Assembly: GCA_027382625.1 (NCBI GenBank)
Contig: JAJKFJ010022813.1
Span: 1-64,000, forward strand
From: Tetmemena sp. SeJ-2015
Lineage: Eukaryota; Ciliophora; Spirotrichea; Sporadotrichida; Oxytrichidae
Length of the DNA: 64,000 nt
Direction: 5' to 3'
Shown piece by piece: positions 44,641 to 58,800 of the stretch. The translations under genes were made by a program, and so were the position numbers. Each line of letters begins with the position of its first letter. Position 1 is the first letter of the stretch. The notes under the pieces are model-generated. The model saw only the letters and a list, made by a program, of their open reading frames with translations. It was not told the DNA's origin and did no database searches.

Positions 44641-47600
44641 TTTAATCAATAACTAAAAGAAGTTTTATATTTAAATTTATTGTCTATAATTATTTAAAAT
44701 TTTGAGACCCTTTATTTAATAATTTCTATTCAAATTTACTTTTAAATCTCAAATATAATTGTTTGGCTTTAATCTTCAAGTACAAAGTCTAAATAGTAAG
44801 ATGGAATTGAAGTCTAGCTGCAAGGGCATTAAGGTGTTTCAAAGTATTGAGAAAGATCTCGGAAAAGGAAAATATCCCCAATATTGTAACTCAAGTCTAG
44901 CTCGGATAAAGTAAATTAGACTTAATACAAGTCACAGGATGCTTTAATATAGAAATAGTATACTCCATTCTATTCATAAAATTTATATTTTAAAGATTTA
45001 CTATCCTAAAATTTAACCATTTAATTTTATAGCAATACCAAGCTTTATAAATTTATATAAAATTTAATTTAATAGAAGCATAAATCTATTGATTAAAACT
45101 TAACAAAAACTAGTTTTTTTTTTTAATTTAGTACGCTACTTAATAAGAGATAAATTAGAATCCTCATTTAACTCTTATTCCTCAGAATTTTTAATATTCT
45201 AATCAAACTTATAAGAGTTTTATGGTTTAGCAGCTTAAATTTCTATACTCAAAAATTGTTTCCCTTGTTATAACATGAATATATTTTTAATAAAAAAAGA
45301 ATTCTCTGAAAACTTTAAGAAGGATAAAATTTGTAAATTATATTCCTTACAAACTTTTAAATCAGGTATATTTTTATTATTTTTATAATTTATTCTCATT
45401 ACAAATCCTTTTATTTATCTTATATTTCCATTTAATTCAAACTATAATATAAGATAGATTATTTTAAAGGGGTAAGATTTAATTTTAAAATAACTGCAGA
45501 TTATTTAATTTTCATGATGATCTCACAAACTTTTAAGTCTTGAGAGCTTTTACTAGAATACTAAAAATAATATATAAATGATTTAAATCTGCTGCGTTGC
45601 GAATTGTTACTTTAAAAAATAATTTTCTTAATTAAAACTTGCTCATCGCCTATATTAATTATTTGCTAAAATAAGATACTCAAAAATATTACTTGAAAGA
45701 GTTTATTAAATTCCTTTATACATTTAGAGAGACAGAAAGCAAGCAAGCAATTATAAATTAATTATTTCATCTATTTAATTTAAATCTTCTAATAAACGAA
45801 GAGTCTCGCTTTCCATTCACAGTAGCCAGTATTGAAATCAAAGAAACTTATATCAAAAGTCACATGATAAAAAAAAATATCATATTTTAATTTAATTTTG
45901 AGTAGCATTGGAATCTATTTAATTTTTGGGATCAGTAAAAACATTTTAGGGGAGGGGGAAATTAATATAAACTATTAATTAATTAACAAAAATGGACTTG
46001 TAAAGTTATTAAATAAGAAAACTTAATAACAAATTATGCACTTTGAAAAAGTAGTTATATAATACTTGCAAGAAAAAATTATTTTCCTAAAAAGTGTGAG
46101 ATGATATTGTAAACTTGAATTATATTATAAAAACGATTTGAAAGTGAATTCAAGCTATCTTTAACGTTAGATAAAAAATAATTCTTATAAAATTAAGGTG
46201 TATCTAAGAGGAAAATAAATATAGTTTAAATTTAAATTAAATTTGTAATTTCATAAAAATACTAAAAGAAGAGTTGTGAAATTTTGCAGTTCAAATCAGA
46301 ATTAGACAGCTTAATATGGGACATATTCTTTTTTTTAATTAAAAATATAGCATTAATTTATTTTGTTCCATTACGTGGATGCGTCTATGGATATGGAGAG
46401 TTATTTTAGTTGCAAAAACTTTCAATCTATACATAATCCAAATTAGCAAAGTACCGGCAAAGGTAATTCCATTCTTATTCTCTAAATAAAGAAAGCAGAA
46501 ATGATGGAAATGGCTTAAAATTCAAGGATTAATCTAATTTAATAATTTAAACTTAAAGATCATCCTGCCACGTATTATAAATTTTATTTAATAACCTTTT
46601 TAATAATTCCCCTTCTTTAATTTCCAACAAAATAATACATTCGTAGCATGAAAAACCATCATTTATGTTCTTATGTAAAAACCAATAAAACTACAGGATT
46701 AATATGTTGCTCAACCATTTTTATTACGATGAGTTATCCAATTAATTTAAACATAAATACATCCTGCTTCATCGACCTCTCTGAGTTCTCCAACTCTTAG
46801 GTTTTTAGCTAAAAACCCTAGAAATTTCAAATGACTTATTGAAAATTTTACATGCAAAAAGTTTGCGTCAAATTACTTAGTTTTTAGACTCTTCCCGATG
46901 TTAGTTAGCACAAGTAGCATGCTGTAGAACTCATTCAGTGTTTTATATATATTCAAATGCTTTATCCTCCGAGATTAAGACTGAGGAGACCACAGTCAGC
47001 CTATTAATTTTCCGCATCAGAGTCCATTCTAAAATTTAACCTCTGATTGTTAATTCTTGAAAATACTCCATTCTAAAAGAGGATTTATAATAAGATCTAG
47101 AAAGGGCTGTCTCGGGGAGTAGTGATTTTTATCAGAGCTTAGAGGTTCCCATAATAAATCCATAAACATTCTTCCTTCAATTACTTTATAATCTGCTTAT
47201 AAAATGATCGAAGGGATTATTCGCTAAAAACACACTCGAATTAATTGATGAAAATTTCAAAAATCCAATTACAAGGTGATTTTTTGCAAAATTTTGTTCT
47301 AGATTTTATCATTTTATTAAAATATAATTGGTTTACTTTAAAATTATAGAAAGTTTCATTAATCAATCTTTTTTTCTATAAATTATATATAAAGTCGATA
47401 ACTTTGGCATAAGTTTGCGAGATTATATTATATTGCAATAGATTTTAATTTTTATAAGAGCTATTTTTGTATGAGATTGCATACTTCCTCAATGCAACTT
47501 TTTCTTTCTATAAAATCAAGAGACAGACGCATAAATTTAAACTCTTCACTTATTATTTGAATTTATTTAAGATTTGGATTTAAATTTTAACTAAAAACAG

Positions 47601-48699
47601 ATTTTTTAAAAATGATCTATAAATGGCATTTTCTTATAATTTTATATTATCTCCCCTTGATTATTAGGGTTGATTTTAAATTCCAAGTGAATAATTCATT
47701 AGATATCGACACTTTGCTCCATTGAAATAGTCATTAAAATTTGGATAATTCGGGATCTCAAAAGGAAGGCGACCTATAATTATCTAAAATTTCTAATAAA
47801 AATAATATCTTGCTCTGTTGAAAGTTTGCTTGATTATTAGGATTTAGGTATATTGTTTAATTTTACCATTGATAGTCCTACTATGCGGCCTAACACACTC
47901 GCTCCACTTAATTGTTATAAATTGAAAAGTTTGGAATAATGCTGGTTACATCCTAAGGGTATGTGCTAATATACTTTTCCACAAAGTCATTTTATATTCC
48001 CTAATTGCCTATTATATCGATTTTGAACTACAAATCTAATGTGACGTTGGAATAAATTGTTAAATATTTTTTAATTAATTATGAAAATAAAAAGGCAATG
48101 GCAGCATAGAACTTAACTGGTGATTTCTGGTCATTTACCTAAAATCATCAGAAAATTTAGCTTATGCTGCTAAGCTCTAAAATATTATTTAATCTTAATT
48201 GATCCATGAGAATAGAATATAGCCTCAGCGAGGGATTGTGGTTGCACAAGGGTATTTATCCTTCGTAAGCTGGCTTAGAGAGTCAGTGGGGAACGACTCA
48301 CCTTATTTATATGTTATTCAGTGATCAACCACCATGGCAATAGCAATATAAGACCACAATTGGCCTATAACTATCTTTTAGAGCGCACTTCTACAAAAGG
48401 AAAACTAAACTCTATATTATAGAGGATGAACCGATGCGAGCAAATTAGATAGCTGATCTATTCCAAATTACTTATGCTCTTCATTACAGCTCATAGATTT
48501 TATCTTTCTTATTTATTAAATATTAAATTAATGGGCAAACTCTCATATCTTGTTAGAAATGATAAACAATCTGTCTAAGTAATAATTTTATTATATAAAA
48601 AAATCTGATTAAAAGATCTTGAGTTGTTTTTCTTAGAAATAGATTGTTTTCTAACTCCCTGATTATTAATATATTACTACTCTTTAATTCTCAACTTAA

Positions 48700-48915
48700 A
48701 TTAATTTAAATTTCTACTACAAAAGCACCATCTACAACTACTTAATCCATTTTAACAAGCTCAAACTAAAATATTGCAGGTGATATATTAGGGAAAAAGC
48801 GAACAGAGTAAAAAGGTACTCTCCCGATCAATTGAGACTAATCTTAAGAGGCAATCTCAAAAGATGAAAAGTATACTTAGATTTGAGTACTTTTGAACAA
48901 TATCATGCGATAGAT
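48700..48915 (+). pseudogene. Second, more decayed ubiquitin-derived fragment in gene 3 (plus copy)
   Basis: It aligns in order with the minus-strand copy at 38715-39009: the Thr-codon start (CTACTACAAAAGCACC), ACTCTCCCGATCAATTGAGAC (compare the PDQQR region), then a matching AAAAGTATACTT...GAGTACTTTTGAAC stretch. No usable frame remains. Because the non-ubiquitin part is shared too, both copies come from one already altered ancestor that moved or was duplicated in opposite orientation. Confidence 0.6.
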
Positions 48916-51599
48916 TAAAATCATGCGAAAAGTAAGAATAACTCTCAGTAACTAAAATAAAATTCGATTATAATTTGTGATAGATTTTGACTATTTAATT
49001 CTAAGGAATGTTATCCATAATAAACATCTTGGATCGTTAATCGGAAGTTGATGCACTGTTGAAGACGCAATCTGATTAATTTCCGTAAAATCCCCAATAT
49101 AATTGAAAATTAGAGTTTCCTCTGCTCATTTTTCTATTTTTAAATACCAAACTTCCATCTGAGACTTGTGAAATATATAATATTTATTTGCTTCGAATTT
49201 GTTAAAGACAATATATAATAATATTTTTAAGTGAGTAAGAGTTGAACAGATAACTTTATAAAATATAATTTTTGAGCTCCCATTAAAATTTATATATTTA
49301 TATATTAATAAAAAAGGAAAGTTTTCTTAATTATAGGAAGAATACGAATAGTTGATTGAGGGTAAGTATATAGTTGATAACTAGGGATGAGGGGAAAGTT
49401 AAGTTAGAGAATTAAAATCTTATGAGAATTTATATAGAGTTGTCTAATTTAAATTGTTAAACAAATTAAATGTTTTTGACCTATTTCGAAAGCGTATCTT
49501 AAGCAGCCACCAGCTATTCTGAGGAAGGAGTTCAGTTCTTGCCAGTTTTATCTGCTTCAAAGTTTAAACTTCTCTCTGCACTAATAAAATACAAAAGTCT
49601 ATAAATTTTGAGATATCTCTTCCTTATATTTTAATAGTTTGTTTCTATCAAGAAGAGACTGCTGTAAATGTGATAGTAGAATTTTTAATCATGCTTATTA
49701 CTTTTATATTTAAAGTCTTCTGTTCTATTTTATATTCTATTAGTTTCATAATTTAAAAAACAATCAACGTTTTAAGCAAGCCCTTTTCTTAAAATCTACT
49801 TAGTGATAAATTTTTAATTTTTTCTCTATCTTTTCCTCATATTCCTCCCATAATGTTAAAAATTAAATAAATAAATGATATTTACTATAAATTAATATTA
49901 ATGAGGACAAAAAAATATTGTAAAAATTAGATAAAATAATCCACAACTATGATATATTTTCTTATATTAAATAGTATTAAAATTTTCAAATACTTCTCTC
50001 TTAACAGAAGGTTAATTTTTTAGACAAGATGAAAATTAATCATTTTTAAAAATAAGAATGATAATGAGTTTTTCTGTAAATAATTTTAAATAAAATTGAA
50101 TCTAAATCATTTTCATAAAGTTTTTTTAAATGTGACTATTTTTTTATTTATAGTTTTCAAATATTTACTTTAATTTTGAGCAATTTAGAAAAACCATATA
50201 TAGCTATTATTATTTAATAAAACCTTAAATAAAAATTTATTACTATCTTGATCAAGGGCAATCATCAAAAATTGACTAATTTAAAAAGTAATTTAAAAAA
50301 TTTACTAATCATCATTATAGTATGGCTTTTTGATTATTCATTTGCAATATAAAGCTGAAGACAATTTTTGAAATTTCTTTTAGAGGTATTTATTTCTATC
50401 CTCCTCATCGTACTATCAACCTTATTGAACCTGAATAGTTGTAAATACTTGACCGATGAGTTGTAGATCAAAGGTTAGCAAGAGTAATTATTAAAGTTAA
50501 ATATATTTTTAAAAGTAGATGGTGTAATCCTTAGTTACATAAATCGGGACATCATCGTTTTTAGTTCAATCCAGACTTTCAATCCCTGGATAAGTGGGAA
50601 CTGAGAAATTAGGTTTTATAATTTGTAAAGAGTATAATATTTATATACTTTTTAATTAAGCCCATTTAATTATAGGCGTCATTTACAATACATAAAAAAT
50701 ATAAATTCTTATTTAAAATAAATATTTTTACAAATTCAATAAATTAATTATTCTTTGATTATTCTTGATTGTTCTATTGAGAGTAGATTTGAAAACAAAA
50801 GTTTGTTGTTGAAATATATCGAAAAACTACAAAATTAGGACTCACAGATGCTAAAGAGAACAAAGATTGCTTAAGCACTTGCCCTTCTCCATAAAGTCTG
50901 AGATCCTAAATCTGTTTTAAAAAAGAAAAATTAATAAAATAAACAATTAAATTTATAAATGCTAAAGTTTCCCATTACTATTATCAATAGTAAAGAATGA
51001 AACTACTCCATTTGTTTTAATAAAATATTATCTTAATTGTTAGTGAAGCACTTTGGAGAAGTGTGTATATCCCTTTTGGATGATTACTCACACAGAAGCT
51101 TAAATAAGCTGCTTATTATACTTTGAAGTTTAGCTAAATGGTCTGAACAAAATCCTATTCAGAAATTCCAAAGCGCATTAATTCAAACTGTTCCATTGGG
51201 TTAAAAATAAAAAATTATAATTTTTTTAAAATAAAAGTTCATGTTATTATAAAGCGTAACGTAGTTTCCATCCAAATCAAAAGTCATCTCCCTCACTACG
51301 ATATTTAATACATTCTATATTTTAAATATCTTGTTGGTCTAAATTAGTATTATAAGCATATAAACTAACTCACAAATAGAATCTAATGAAACTTACCTTA
51401 TACTCTATAAAACTTCTAAAATCCTGGTGTATGCGAAAAGTAATCAATTTATCCTTCAAAATTGGAAATTGAGCCATACTTATAGTAAAGCAAAAATATG
51501 TAAGGTTCTAAAGATATATAATTAAGTCATTAAGATGGCGTACAGAGTTTTGTTTTTTTGTACTTTCCAAAAACTATAAAGTTGATAGAGGTATCGATG

Positions 51600-51790
51600 T
51601 CAATGCTTTGAATAAATAATTCAACTTTAATTTGAATATCTTAATCCATGTCTATATCTTCCCCAAAGTCTAATAGAATGGGGAATTGACGATCCACAGT
51701 TGAAAGTGAAGATTAGACTTATATGATGGTTCAAAAGTAGGTGGCAACTAGCAGAAAAGATATGCAGATAAGCTTTTATGATGAGAGCAT
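51600..51790 (-). pseudogene. Gene 3 N-terminus with in-frame TGA
   Basis: It starts MLSSQKLICISFLLVATYF, then TGA at 51731-51733, then continues in the same frame with STVDRQFPILLDFGEDIDMD and IQSIDIDTSINFIVFGKY. Gene 2 has CGA at the TGA position and gene 1 has TGC. The rest of the frame is undamaged, so the lesion is young or an error. Confidence 0.8.
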
Positions 51791-52828
51791 TAAGTAGATT
51801 AAGGTAATATAATTAATAGTATATTAAAAATATTTACTTTAATTCGTTTTTTAAATCAAAAGTTTTACAAGATAGTGTAAACCAGGATAAATTAATCAAT
51901 TTATAGTATTTTTAATTACAAATTAAGTTTAGTTTATCGTCCATGAGTAGTTTATTATTTAAAAACCATTCTATAAATTTAATAAAAGATAGATTATATT
52001 TTCTAATTACTACAAATTAAGGAACCATTCTCCTCATAAATGCATTTTAAATTTATATGAATTAAACTTTTTGGGTTTCTGTTGTTTCTCTTGCCAGAAA
52101 ATAAACTAAAATTGAAATCTTGAATTTCTAAATTTTTCCTCTAGACTTTATATCTTTCTTGCTTTTAGGTATACTGTAAATATTTAATTAAACAAAGAGG
52201 TATTTTATTTTAAACAATTTCCTAAACCAATCCTCCTATATTGGTATGATAAATTTTATTTCTAAATATTTAACTTAATAAGGGAAGTTTAAAACTATTT
52301 TCCAAAGATAAGTTTTAAAAATGCAAAAGTTTGTTTAATTTTAGAGAGATGCCAGATATAAGCGTTCTTTTTATAATAAAATAAAAAATGAAATAAGTCT
52401 CTCCTATATTATCTGAAAATTAAGAAGCTATGAAATGCTTTATGAAATTTTCCAAGGATAAATTTCCAATATTCTAAAATATAATCATTAGTCACTTTAA
52501 TTTTAATTTTTTATTATGTGTTTCCAACAAGTAAGTTATATTTTTTGGGAGAAAAAAATTGATTCTTGAAAAATTGAAAAAATTTGTTCTTCTTTAAAAT
52601 ATAAATTCCTTATATTTTTCAAAAAAATTGGTCTTTAACTTTTTAAAATTAATTTTAGATATTAAAACTAAATTTAAAATAATATTAAATGATACTTATA
52701 TACTTTTTGTATTCTTAATTTTTTAATGAAATCTGTATAGCAATTTATTTTGAAGGATTTTATATTCATAAATTAAAATGAATAAACTAAAATAAAATTT
52801 AACAAACGAGTTCATTGCCTCTTTATAA
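51791..52828. other. Intergenic region between genes 3 and 4
   Basis: About 1.0 kb of AT-rich DNA upstream of gene 3 and downstream of gene 4. It is a shorter version of the 36699-38138 region, with the same conserved stretches (GAGTAGTTTATTA, TTGGGTTTCTGTTG, TTTCCAACAA). It presumably contains the gene 3 promoter. No ORF is supported. Confidence 0.5.
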
Positions 52829-55800
52829 TCATTAAAAATTTTCTTCTCGGATTTCTCCAAGAAAAGATTTCCTATTTTGATGTTTTCCTATTAATTATTC
52901 GATCTTAATTTTCTGAGTTTCATCAGTAAAGTAAAATAAATTGTATCTCAGTAGCATCTTAAATATAAAAACAGATCTTAGCCCAAAACTGTTAATGAGC
53001 TCAACCGCTTATGAAATTGTTAATTGTTACTTATTATTTTTCTTTTGTTCTGATTTTAATCTGAATGAGATATTTATTTTGGCTATTCTATGTTTTTTGG
53101 GAAACTTACTCTGCGCGGTGGTTCACATCAAAAAAAATTTAAATTTATATTTTTTAAAACCCATTTAATTAAAAATTGTTTTAAATTTTAAATTTAAAAA
53201 TTATACCTATGCAAAACAAGGGTAGTTCTTGCACATTCATTGAGTATTTACGAGGCACAAAAGCTCTAGACTGTCCATTATATTATTAGCCTAATTTTCG
53301 AAGAGGAGATTCAGCTTAATTCAAATTGCTTGACTTTTCCTTCCTCATCTGGGAAAGTGAATTCAATTATGAATTTAAATTCTAATCACTACTCAAATCG
53401 ATGCCTTAAATATTTTTAAAAAGGAGTTTTTATTCTATTGTACGAGGGTCATCAAAATCTTCCAATTAAAGAGCACTTTCCGACTTTCTCTTCTTGCTAG
53501 CCTAAGGTCTTATAATTATAGAGCTTTAAAGAGCTTATGAATGCTCTAAATTTTTAGGAAAAGGAAAAAAATTTTTTTTTCTTAAAATAAAATTTAAAAT
53601 GAAAAAAATTTTAAACAAAATTAATAAATTTTGAAAAATTTTTTTTTAATTTTCTTTTTTTAAGATGAAAAAATTTAAAATTTGTTTTAAGGAAAATTTT
53701 ATTTGACAAACATTTTTGAACTTGTTGGTAGTCATTGACTTTCTTCTGATTTTCTTCTTTATTTTCTTATTATCCATTTCAAATTCGTGATATTATGGCA
53801 TTGTATTGATTTCTAAAATGAATTTACCTATATCATATATCGATTTATAAGGTATGTGCTTGAACATAATATTAATAACTTTTCAATAGTATTATTTATT
53901 AAAGGAGGTAGTTTGACTGGATATCTGAATTAATTAAAATAAGTCAGATAAATTATTCTATGACCATTTCATTACTAAAAACTTATTTTCAATAGGCATA
54001 AGTGTCGGGTAGAAAGGAAGAGAATGCTCTAATTTGCATATAGGTTTTTTTTTTTAAAGTCCAGTGCTTTTTACATTAGGAGAGTAATTCTAAGAATTCG
54101 TTTAATGTAAAGTCAACTAATTGAATAGTAAAAATAAAATTTTTGTAATTGAAGCATATAAAAATAAATTAATTTAACTCCTTCTAGAAATAATTCGCTA
54201 TTAAATATTTTCTAAAATAATATCATTATATCGACCTTACCTCCATAAGTGATTACTGTCTCTAAAGTTTTTGAAATCAATACGATTCTATAATATTTAC
54301 TATTTCTTCTTTTTTTGACTTCTATTTACTTTTTAATAATAAAAATTCAAATTAAAATAATTTTTCTTTTGAGAGGAGTTATTTTCGGAAAAGTCAGCAT
54401 CAATTTCTGAGACTTCAAGTTAATTTTCTTGTATCCCTATTCCAGTTTTCTTAGTTTTCTTTTCACGGAATTTTTTAATAATTTTCTAAATGGAAGTCCA
54501 CACTAAACTGACTTGGTAGGATAGAAACATGACCAAGTTCATTGATATTCCAATTAGTATCAAAATAATCACCCACAGACCTATGTTACTAGAATACTCG
54601 TAATCAACTATATAAATAAATTATTATTTTATATCCTCTTGAAAGGTAAACAAGCTCAAATAAGTAATGAATAACACTCCTTCGTTAAACAACTCTATTC
54701 CGAGATCTCTCTACCTCAAGTAGGGCTTGCTTATAAGAGTTTGTATAATTAATACAATTTTTAATAGAGTTATTTCAATGTTTGTTTGAAATTAAAAGAA
54801 CTCATCAACTGGCAAATCATTATTTAGAAGTAGCTATGATCTTTGAGAGTAACAATACAAACTGCAAATATTGCCCTTCTCATGCAGAATATTAAAAACT
54901 GTATCAAACTGCTCTTCTTATTGTATCTGAAATTACTATAAAGTGCACCGTATCTAGTAGTGAATTCAGGTAAGGTGAGTTTTTTATCGTTATGGATTAG
55001 GAACATAGAAGCAATTATTGGAAATATTACAAGAGCTGTTAATTATACTATCCCAACAAATGAAAAACCAAAATAAAAATATTTAATGCTTCCATAGCAC
55101 TTTAAGTCTATAGTTTGATTTAAAATCTTACCAAAATCTTACTTCATCAAGTTCTATGAATGCATTAAGGAAAAGCTTGAGGAAAGATTTCGACATGTAG
55201 GTTATCAAACTTGCCCACATTAATTTATTCTGAATAAGCTTCAAAGCTTTTTGGAAACTATAACATCGCAACTAATGAAAACTTACATATTATGCTTTTT
55301 GTTTAGTTTCATCAATAGAGAAACCAATAGTATAATTAGCAGCAAGAATCCTAAAATGAAGCCTATCTTTATTAAATTTTTCTGGTAATTGCTGCTTGAA
55401 TAGCTTATTAGAGTTAATCTGAACTCAATACATTTTATTTTAAAAGATATCAAAAGCTTAATCGTTAGATTGAATTAGTGATGTAGATTGATTGGTTAAG
55501 TTATATAAGAAATCTGTAACTTCCTTAGGGATTAAATCCATATTGGATATATCAATAATCGATTGTAAACATGTTTTCAAGTTGTAGGGTAGTTATAGAT
55601 GAAGCAAGGGAATGTGTGTAATTAGTTGCATCATATTTATCAGACTCCATATGTATCTGAGAGATAAACCCATCACCAGAGAAATCGCTATGTTTAGGGC
55701 TATCCCTACAGCCAAAGTCTGACTTAATAAATTGAATACAGCTTGCACGCTTTTTGAAGAACCTTTAAAATTATTTGAATTAAAACTATTGAGGGGAAGA

Positions 55801-58800
55801 AAGTGCACATCCACGAATTTGAAAAAAACTTTTTTTTCATAAATGCATTATAGCTCAATAACTGTCTAAATTATCATAAATATGGGATTTTTATTTCTAA
55901 AATTACAAATGCGTCATTTTTATAATTTAAGATTTTAATTACATGATCTATATTTTTATTATACATTGAATTTAATTTACTAACTAATTCATGCTTTTAT
56001 TATATTTTTTCCTCCGATAAAATTGAGTCTGATTTTGAAGGATTACATCAGAAAGTATGTTTTATTGTATGAATTAGACAGCTGAATAAATTATATCTTA
56101 TTTATATAATTGGCTATTCTGTTTATTATAGTGTTCGCAGCAGTGATTTTAGACAATTATACATAAAATACTCTAAACTTATCTGAGCTGACTCTTTTTA
56201 TCAATATATTCGAGTTAGGATAGTATAAAATATTGTAAAAATAACTAAAAGCTTTCATGTTAAAATTAGAGCTCAGAATTAATTAAAGGATATTCCATAA
56301 AATTTGAAATCATAATTTTTAAAATTTTTGAATATAATAAGCTGTAGGCTTCGCACTTCAGCCACCCCAACTATTCCATACCTTCGTCACTTGCTTATGG
56401 AGGAATTGGACTTTAAAGTTTTAAACCAGCTTTCACTTTAAAATCTATTGACTGGAAGAATCTGCTTCTTAGAAAAGTTATCTGAACTTTATCATATATC
56501 TAAAATATCAAGAAAAGAAAATAATCTTACGTTTTCTAAAGAAATTTCCTATTGGTTTTTAAAGCTAATAGCAATCTTCATGTTATCTCTTTGAAATTCT
56601 ATAATTTCAACACTTTGCACTTATGTATTTCTTTTCTTTAAAGTAAGTAGCTGTATTTTTAAATCTCGCGATACGTTACTATACATGCTTTAATCAGGTA
56701 CTAGTAGAGGTTTTGGAAAATTGATCTAAAGATTTCCTAAACGAATTTAATAAGAAGCAAATAAGAATAATTTACCGTATGAATCTATTGAAGAAATTTA
56801 AGGATTGCAAGTTTCTACTCTTGGACAAGCTGAAGAGTTTTAATATTCTGTTTAGAGAATAGATAGAGTAGACTTTTTGATTGATATGAGTTACATTGTT
56901 TGCTTATCTCTAACTATTAAGACGACAGGATATTAGTCTTAATACTGTTCATCTTGCTCAGGTGGCTCAAAAGAAATAGTTTAAGGATCATTCTAAAGTT
57001 TAACCCAATCAAAGCCTACAACTTGCTTGTCAATTTCAATAAATATTTAATGAATTTATTTCTAGTTAGAAATTCTGAAAACAAGAAGGAAGAGCATACT
57101 CTGATTAATAGCCCACTTGTGCCTAAAAGTTTTGAAGTAGACATTATTAAGCTTATTTAATTAAGGCAGTTGCCGTATCATGCACCATTAAATTAATAAT
57201 AAGCAAATTTTGAATAACCAAATTCTAATTTATAGAAAGTTCTATTTTAAGTTTTCCCACTAGATAATTGGATGAGTTGAAGGCGCGCAAATATAGTACA
57301 TAGTTTCCTATATCTTCCTCCTCATGAGTGTAAACTGTAATTTGTAAATTCTTGGAATCAGCAGAAATGAAAGCTGGAATTTAAAAAAAATTTGTTTGTT
57401 TTCATCTCCAAGAACAAAATCTTATGATTAAATAATTAAAAGAGGAATTAAATAAAAAAAAGAAAAGATTTACATCAAGAATAATGAAATAAAAGCATCA
57501 GAAAAATTAAACTAATTAGAATGACAAAAATTTTGAATTATAAACCTTATTCACCTTTTCTGAAATTCGCATATGATCTTGTCTTTTTCATCAATTAAAT
57601 AAAAATTTACCTCGCTAGAATAAGTTAGTTCAAAGCATAAACTTTATTTTAGAGATTACTCGGAATAATGTGACATGATTAAGGAACAAAAACATTAAAT
57701 GACAATTATTTGTCTCAAATATTTTTTCAATCTCTTAGAAGATTACATTTGGCTATCCAATAGCTTATTCATGCAAAGCTTCGACAGATTTTCATTAGCA
57801 ATTTTAACTACATAAATTTTCTTGAGATTCCTGCTTTTTCTTAATTGCTTAATTGTGAACATTTAATTTAGAGCAAGCAAAATCAAACTTAATTGATAGT
57901 TTTATTTAGCTTCTTGAGCTCATCAATACCTAATACAAGAAATAACAATCCTATAATGAATTAGGCAATTGCAAGTTTCTTATATTTAATATTGCAAAAT
58001 CTAAATCATAAGACTATGTAGATTTGCAATTGCAATTCGGTGTTATAAAGTATTGAGACAGATCATGGAAAAGAAATGTTTTCCCAATATAGTATGTCAA
58101 AGCTAGCTCGCTCTAGGAAAATTTTGCTTGGTACAAATCACATTATGCTGAAATATAGAATTTGTAAGTTCCACTCTATTAAAGAGATTAAATATATTCA
58201 ATAATAAATAGTGCTTTCTAAAATTCAAGCAATCATGCAATTTATATTTATTGTGCTATACCATGCTATAAAAAATAATTAGAATAGGTAAAAAGCTTGA
58301 GGTTATAGTCTAGATTTTATTTAATTCCTTATTTTAAATATAAAGTTTAGTACAAAAAAATTAATTTTGTAAAAGCTTAACTTTAGAAAGTTTTTAAACT
58401 TACAGTAAGAAACTCTATTTTTTTAAAATTGAATTCCTTTTTATTGGAGTAAATTATATCACTCAAATTAGTGTTTTTTTATCAATATAACTAATTAAAT
58501 ACCATAAATTATAAACGCTTTTAAATTGTCTATATCTATATTTAAGTCTTTTTTTTGCCATAAATTATTATCTTAACATTATATATTTGTAGAAATCATA
58601 TTTTCTTAAATATTAAGGCTATAGTTTATTTTGAGAGTGGCTTGCTAAATGCAGTTATCTGTATAAAAACCTGAATAGTTTATATCAAATATCGCTTGAG
58701 TTATTTTTAAAATAAAGATTTTTGAGTTGAGTCATTAAGATTGGCTAGTAAGATTCATAAGGGCAAGGAAATTAAATTCACAAAATAATTATGAAATTTA

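Larger units (their letters stand above)
38139..51790 (-). pseudogene. Gene 3: third tandem paralogue, heavily inserted, with a stop in the signal peptide
   Basis: Start ATG 51788-51790, stop TGA 38139-38141. The family blocks are present in order: FGEDIDMDQDIQIK (51600-51790), 50510-50600, 49010-49160 (FQLYWGFYGN), 47680-48040, 44870-44990, 43475-43605, the core 40830-42328, membrane exons 39960-40650 and tail blocks 38139-39510. Within it lie a 1,005-bp terminal-repeat element (42332-43336), a 242-bp exon insertion (41882-42123), a GC-richer insert (44150-44640) and two ubiquitin-derived fragments (38715-39009 and 48700-48915). All could be removed as eliminated DNA, but TGA at 51731-51733, codon 20, would end translation. 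It is therefore called a pseudogene, with the caveat that one base decides this. Confidence 0.65.
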
